Source of the DNA: an uncultured Eubacteriales bacterium
Lineage (GTDB): Bacteria; Bacillota; Clostridia; Christensenellales; QALW01
Reading direction: 5' to 3'
DNA length: 13,939 nucleotides
NCBI GenBank assembly: GCA_900552055.1
Contig: URYI01000043.1
Span: 1 to 13,939, forward strand
This document shows, piece after piece, positions 13,862 to 13,939 of this stretch. Under the pieces are notes generated by a model. That model made no database searches. It was not told the DNA's origin and was given only the letters and a program-made list of their open reading frames with translations. Both the position numbers and the translations under genes were made by a program. Position 1 is the stretch's first letter. Each line of letters begins with the position of its first letter.

Positions 13862-13879
13862 TATAGTTGGTCTTTTTTT
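13851..13879 (+). terminator. Rho-independent terminator
   Basis: GATCAACT (13851-13858) pairs with AGTTGGTC (13865-13872) with one G-T pair and a 6-base loop, followed by seven T (13873-13879). It overlaps the stop codon of the 117-aa frame and would end transcription from the promoter near 13040. Confidence 0.8.
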
Positions 13880-13939
13880 GATTGTTGTAGAGCTACAATA
13901 CATCTTGGACAGTAGAGATCAAAAAAGCGGATAAAAAGT

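Noticed and set aside
1..13939. CRISPR array
   Set aside because: The only recurring units (GAAGT/ACTTC and ATATCR) are 5-10 bases with palindromic, irregular spacers; there are no direct repeats of 20-40 bases.

Overview
The window looks like part of a chromosome from a gut-type Clostridia member (Bacillota, perhaps Oscillospirales). This rests on strong AGGAGG-type ribosome binding sites, several protein families typical of Clostridia (a CsoR-type repressor, FAD/Rieske oxidoreductase, DUF3781, small four-helix ferritin-like proteins), and hairpin-rich intergenic repeats. The placement is by recall of families, not by a search.

Layout, left to right. Positions 122-333 hold a tRNA-Arg(TCT) unit with a near-consensus promoter and a terminator. 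From about 596 to 5976 lies a markedly AT-rich minus-strand operon. Read in transcription order it encodes two ABC exporter half-transporters (5919-4111 and 4127-2394) and then a cytosolic subtilisin-like protease fused to a P-loop domain (2365-596). That P-loop domain resembles the TIGR04066 'peptide maturation system' family as I recall it. This is the most interesting part of the window: it reads as a peptide processing and export cassette, but no convincing precursor peptide is visible.

From 6452 to 11515 lies ordinary, less AT-rich plus-strand chromosome: an FAD oxidoreductase with a C-terminal Rieske domain, two small helical proteins (one ferritin-like), a CsoR-family metal-sensing repressor, a GNAT acetyltransferase followed by an AlkD-like DNA glycosylase, and an iron-sulfur flavoprotein. 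The theme is redox, metal and alkylation stress, although the genes look like several transcription units rather than one pathway.

From 11516 to the end the DNA is accessory in character. It contains a structured repeat built from GAAGT/ACTTC units, a DUF3781 gene, a second structured repeat region with a perfect 20-bp hairpin and two minus-strand terminator-like hairpins, and a broken gene. The broken gene is the N-terminal half of an HNH-endonuclease-family protein, frameshifted at an A7 run and lacking its catalytic end. An unrelated 117-aa reading frame ending at a strong terminator follows where that end should be.
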